This document shows positions 60,401-64,000 of a stretch of 64,000 nt of DNA, one piece after another. The notes below the pieces were generated by a model that worked only from the letters and a program-made list of their open reading frames with translations, was not told the DNA's origin and ran no database searches. A program made the position numbers and the translations under genes. Positions within the stretch are counted from its first letter, which is position 1; each line of letters begins with the position of its first letter. Source of the DNA: Chionis minor (taxonomy: Eukaryota; Chordata; Aves; Charadriiformes; Chionididae); contig VZSF01008207.1 of assembly GCA_013398295.1 (NCBI GenBank), forward strand, positions 1,609,821 to 1,673,820. Reading direction: 5' to 3'.

Positions 60401-63400
60401 AACAGGCCTTGTTTGATGCTAAGCTTTAATAAGAATGACAATGATGTCTTGAGTACTTGGCAGCTGCACCAGTGCCTCATGATCCGATTGGATATGTCAG
60501 GGTAAAGGCTGTGAACGTTTACGGTTCATATCTTATTCACTCAGAAGTGGTTTCAGGTCACATTATAGGAAAAGAAGTTGATTTATTTTGCATGACAACT
60601 ATGAATTTTAACCAAAAGACACACTAATGAAATAAAAAAAGGTCTTTTCTCTCAAATCGCAAAGGCAACGTTTCCTCTTCCTGAGGTCTTTTCTTGCATT
60701 AGTTTTATGTTTGTACTGTGCAAACTTCTGTCTTCAAATGATACACATGAGACCACCAGCTGCTTGTATTTCTTGGTCTTTTCTTTGACTTTGACATGGT
60801 TCTGAAATGAATGTGCCTTTCTTTTGCTTTGCCATGCAGCTTCAATTCCCATTTTGTCTAACTGCACTTCCTAATAACCAAGAGAAAGAAAATGGGGAAT
60901 GATAAGCTGACAGCTTTGTTCCCTGCAGTCAGTTATAGCAAACGCCAGTAGAAGGAATTTGTGACAAACTATGGTAACCCACGTGAAGCACTGGAAAATC
61001 AGTTTCATCAAAGCTTGCTTAATTGTCAAAACAAAAATAAGTGATCGAAGATCTATAAAAAACTAAATTAGCACATATATAACTGTGATTTATGAAGATT
61101 TAGACAATCTTAATTCACAAGAATTTAATGGACAATGTTAGTGTTACCATCATTGCCATTGTTGAAAAGCATGGATGCCTAAAAATTAGTATTAGAGACA
61201 TGTATCTATTAAATACAAATGTCTTGGACCACTTTCTATTCCAAATCAATTATGATCTTTCATCACCCTGTATAAAAGTCAGGCTGGAAAGAGAAGGAAT
61301 GTTAAACAGTTAAAACTAGCAATATGGAATTTTAGATAACTTCTCCAATGCTTTGATCTTAAATTGAATTCAGTCTGCCATCAAGATGGCATCAAGTTTT
61401 AATGTTAAATGAGAGGGTTACTGCTATCGTAATTGTGAAGTGCAGCACACTAATTTTTTGTCACTTACTGAATGCAAATCAGTAAAAAACAGAGACTGTA
61501 GAATCACATGGGAGAGGGCTCATTTTCGTATAAGTTCTTATGCTTTAAACTTACCATTTATGCCATTTCATTAAAAATACCCGAACAGTTTACAAGTTTA
61601 AAAGAAAAAAAATGGGGCAGAAAGTCACTGGAAGACACAAGCTTTAATCAGGATATATTTTATGACCCTGCAGTTCCCATGGGTCTTTTAGATTTTGGAG
61701 GCTGTGAAGTGACATGTGTAAATGTCCCTCCCAGGGGAAGAGAAGCAAGCACTAATTGAGGTATTGACGGGTTTAAATGAAGCAGAAACACACTAAGAAA
61801 CTCTGGCTACAACAAAAATGAGTATTGGTGAGCAGTGCATGCTGGGACATTAATGGTTTTCATTCACTGCTCATTCATGCAAGTAAGTATACTTTTAAGG
61901 ATGGTGACTTGGGTCTATAACAGCTCAGTTCTGAGCTAAAAAGCCATGAAATACTATCTGCTAATGTATAAGAAAGAGAGCTCTGGTAGAACTAGTCTTG
62001 TCTAGCCTTTCAGAGTGAATTATATTTTTATTATCTGGATAGATGCAGATAGACCAACAGCATCTGATACTCTGATGATGGGAACAGAACCCAGATATAT
62101 TAAAATCAGCCAGGTGCAACTCTCTCTATTTATCTAGGCATTCAGGTAAAATGTAGAAGCTCTGAAGATACACGGCTGGCCGAGAGGAACAGGAATCCTA
62201 AGCATCTCTGTGATGCAGATGGATAACAGGAGGGCAAAACAAGGAGAACCATTTCAAGTATGTTAGCACAAACAATAAATACATGTATATATTCTGCATA
62301 TTAATACTAACATGAGGGTGTTATTGCATTCTATATATATAAAAAAGCATTTACCTGTGCATGGAGGTAGAGCACGTTCACAGAACCAGTCAGTGGCATT
62401 CATCTCAACCTAACTTCAGGTGGCTAAAAATTAGTTAACCAAGCCTTCAGCTAGTCAAATGAGGACTTCTTCTGTAGCAGTCCTTGGGGAGAAACAAGAC
62501 CTTCCAGAGAGCCATTCATCTTGCCTTAAAGATGACGAAAGACTTCTTATTGATGATAAAAGGAGCTCAGGGCGAGCTGCTTAGACTTTTACAACCAACC
62601 TTTAGAAGTCTGACTTAAAGTCAAGTGAAACCAGTGCTAAGTCTGCGGTCTCTTAAAATGAAGAGATTTAGGATGTCAATAAATGCTACTATCTCAGGAA
62701 AGACAGGAAAGGAGATTCAACTGGGGAGAATAAGAACCTAATAAAAAACTCCGAAGACATTCATTTTAATGGTCATCAGTCTGGTTTCTTTAGTCAAAAT
62801 TCTAATATTTACTCCTTGTCTGAGAGACCATCTGGGCATAGTTTGGGAATGGTCTGATCATCTATGGAATGTTAGCTCTGCTTGTTTATGAAAAATAACA
62901 AATTTGATTCCTAATCTATTCTACCTTTTATTTTCCACTATGGGATCTATTTTCTACTTTCTCTGCTTAGCATGCCAGCAGCTTTTACAGGGAAAAAGAT
63001 CCCTTAAGTTCGTCAGTAGAAGGAGAAAATTTCCAGAAGAGTGGGGAACCACCTTAAAGGCTGCGCAGTCTAGGAAAAACTGATAGCTAACTTGTGTGCT
63101 TAACATTTTTTTAAATACATGTCTTATGGAAAGAAAGAATTACTAGTAGAGAAAAACAAAGAAGACTTAGATAAACACAATATTTCTAAAGTAAAGATAT
63201 TCAGTATAATACTTCTGTGAGTTACATTTACCCATAAATAACTAGCAGCTCTTGCAGAAGAAAATCAGAAAGGAAAATTCTCACTTATTTTGATTAAATC
63301 TAAAATTAGAATCCCCCTTAGGGATTTTTTGTGCTTTTTGCATTAATTCTGTCTTTGCAGAAGACTGTCATGTCTTTGCAGTGTTTTATCAAATCTAAAG

Positions 63401-64000
63401 GCTGGGCCTTTCCACTGAGTATTTTGGGTCTGCTACACTGAACAATTAATAAAACTTCCAGACAAAAGTAACACTGACAATTTGGCTCCAGTACCCAAAT
63501 GCTTAAGGCCTGAAGAAGCAGACCCTAATGTGAATCAGGGTTATAGTTATATTGGCATATTCAGAGCAGCCACTACGCTCACCCAACTCTCAGCCAGCCA
63601 AGAGCAGAAAAGAAGTTTTAAAGCCAAATTTTGCACTACTGCTCCTGATGTTGACAGTGTTTTGATGTATAACTGAGGTCCTCCTATATAAGTGAGGTCA
63701 AGGTGTGTGTGTTTGTGCTTGCATGCATGCATATGCGCCTGTGCATGAGTGATTAAGAGAGGGGAAAAAACTGTTTTCCATGGAGACAAATAAGGAGAAT
63801 TATTTCATTACCAGGAAAAGGAGACAAAGTAAGCCTCACTGGCTTTTTCCTTTGACCTTCAGCTGTCCTGTGAATTTCTCTTTTCAATACGCTCTTGAAA
63901 AAAATGTTTCTATTTCTCTGGAGAGCATTTTTACCCCTCGGCCAAGGAAAGGCATCGTAAATACTAGTGTTTCAGGCAGGAGTAAATTATAGCCATCCAT

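Overview
The window is vertebrate genomic DNA, most likely from a bird. It carries CR1 LINE retrotransposons ending in the typical ATTCTATG octamer repeats, compact GT-AG introns, and exons of a highly conserved neuronal adhesion gene. I see no bacterial operons, CRISPR arrays, tRNA or rRNA genes.

The only functional protein-coding gene I can support is DSCAM (Down syndrome cell adhesion molecule), on the minus strand and running through the whole window. Ten consecutive exons (53612 down to 978) total 1494 bp, or 498 codons. They join with matching phases and consensus splice sites, and encode the ninth Ig domain plus fibronectin type III domains 1 to 4. The earlier exons (Ig1-8) lie beyond the right edge, and Ig10, FN3-5/6, the membrane segment and the cytoplasmic tail lie beyond the left edge. 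I assign DSCAM rather than its paralogue DSCAML1 from the FN3-4 sequence.

Almost everything else is intron. From left to right it holds: an old CR1 relic (5302-6200, minus); a processed calnexin (CANX) pseudogene (about 9.8-10.5 kb, minus); an old CR1 (11150-12125, plus); an old CR1 (about 23.8-27.1 kb, plus) split by a much younger CR1 with an undisrupted reverse-transcriptase frame (24799-26740, plus); a young CR1 of the same subfamily in the opposite orientation (39857-40948, minus) interrupted by a 548-base N gap; an isolated CpG-dense island (about 45.6-45.8 kb); and a short CR1 3' end (57284-57475, minus).

The most useful second-look items are: (i) a perfect 468-bp direct duplication abutting a single N at 24419, almost certainly an unmerged contig overlap; (ii) the clean nesting of the young CR1 in the old one; (iii) two near-identical CR1 copies in inverted orientation flanking exactly the four exons for FN3-2 and FN3-3; (iv) an intronic CpG island followed by a donor that would splice in frame to the next DSCAM exon; (v) the calnexin retrocopy. 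I found no convincing novel multi-gene system.
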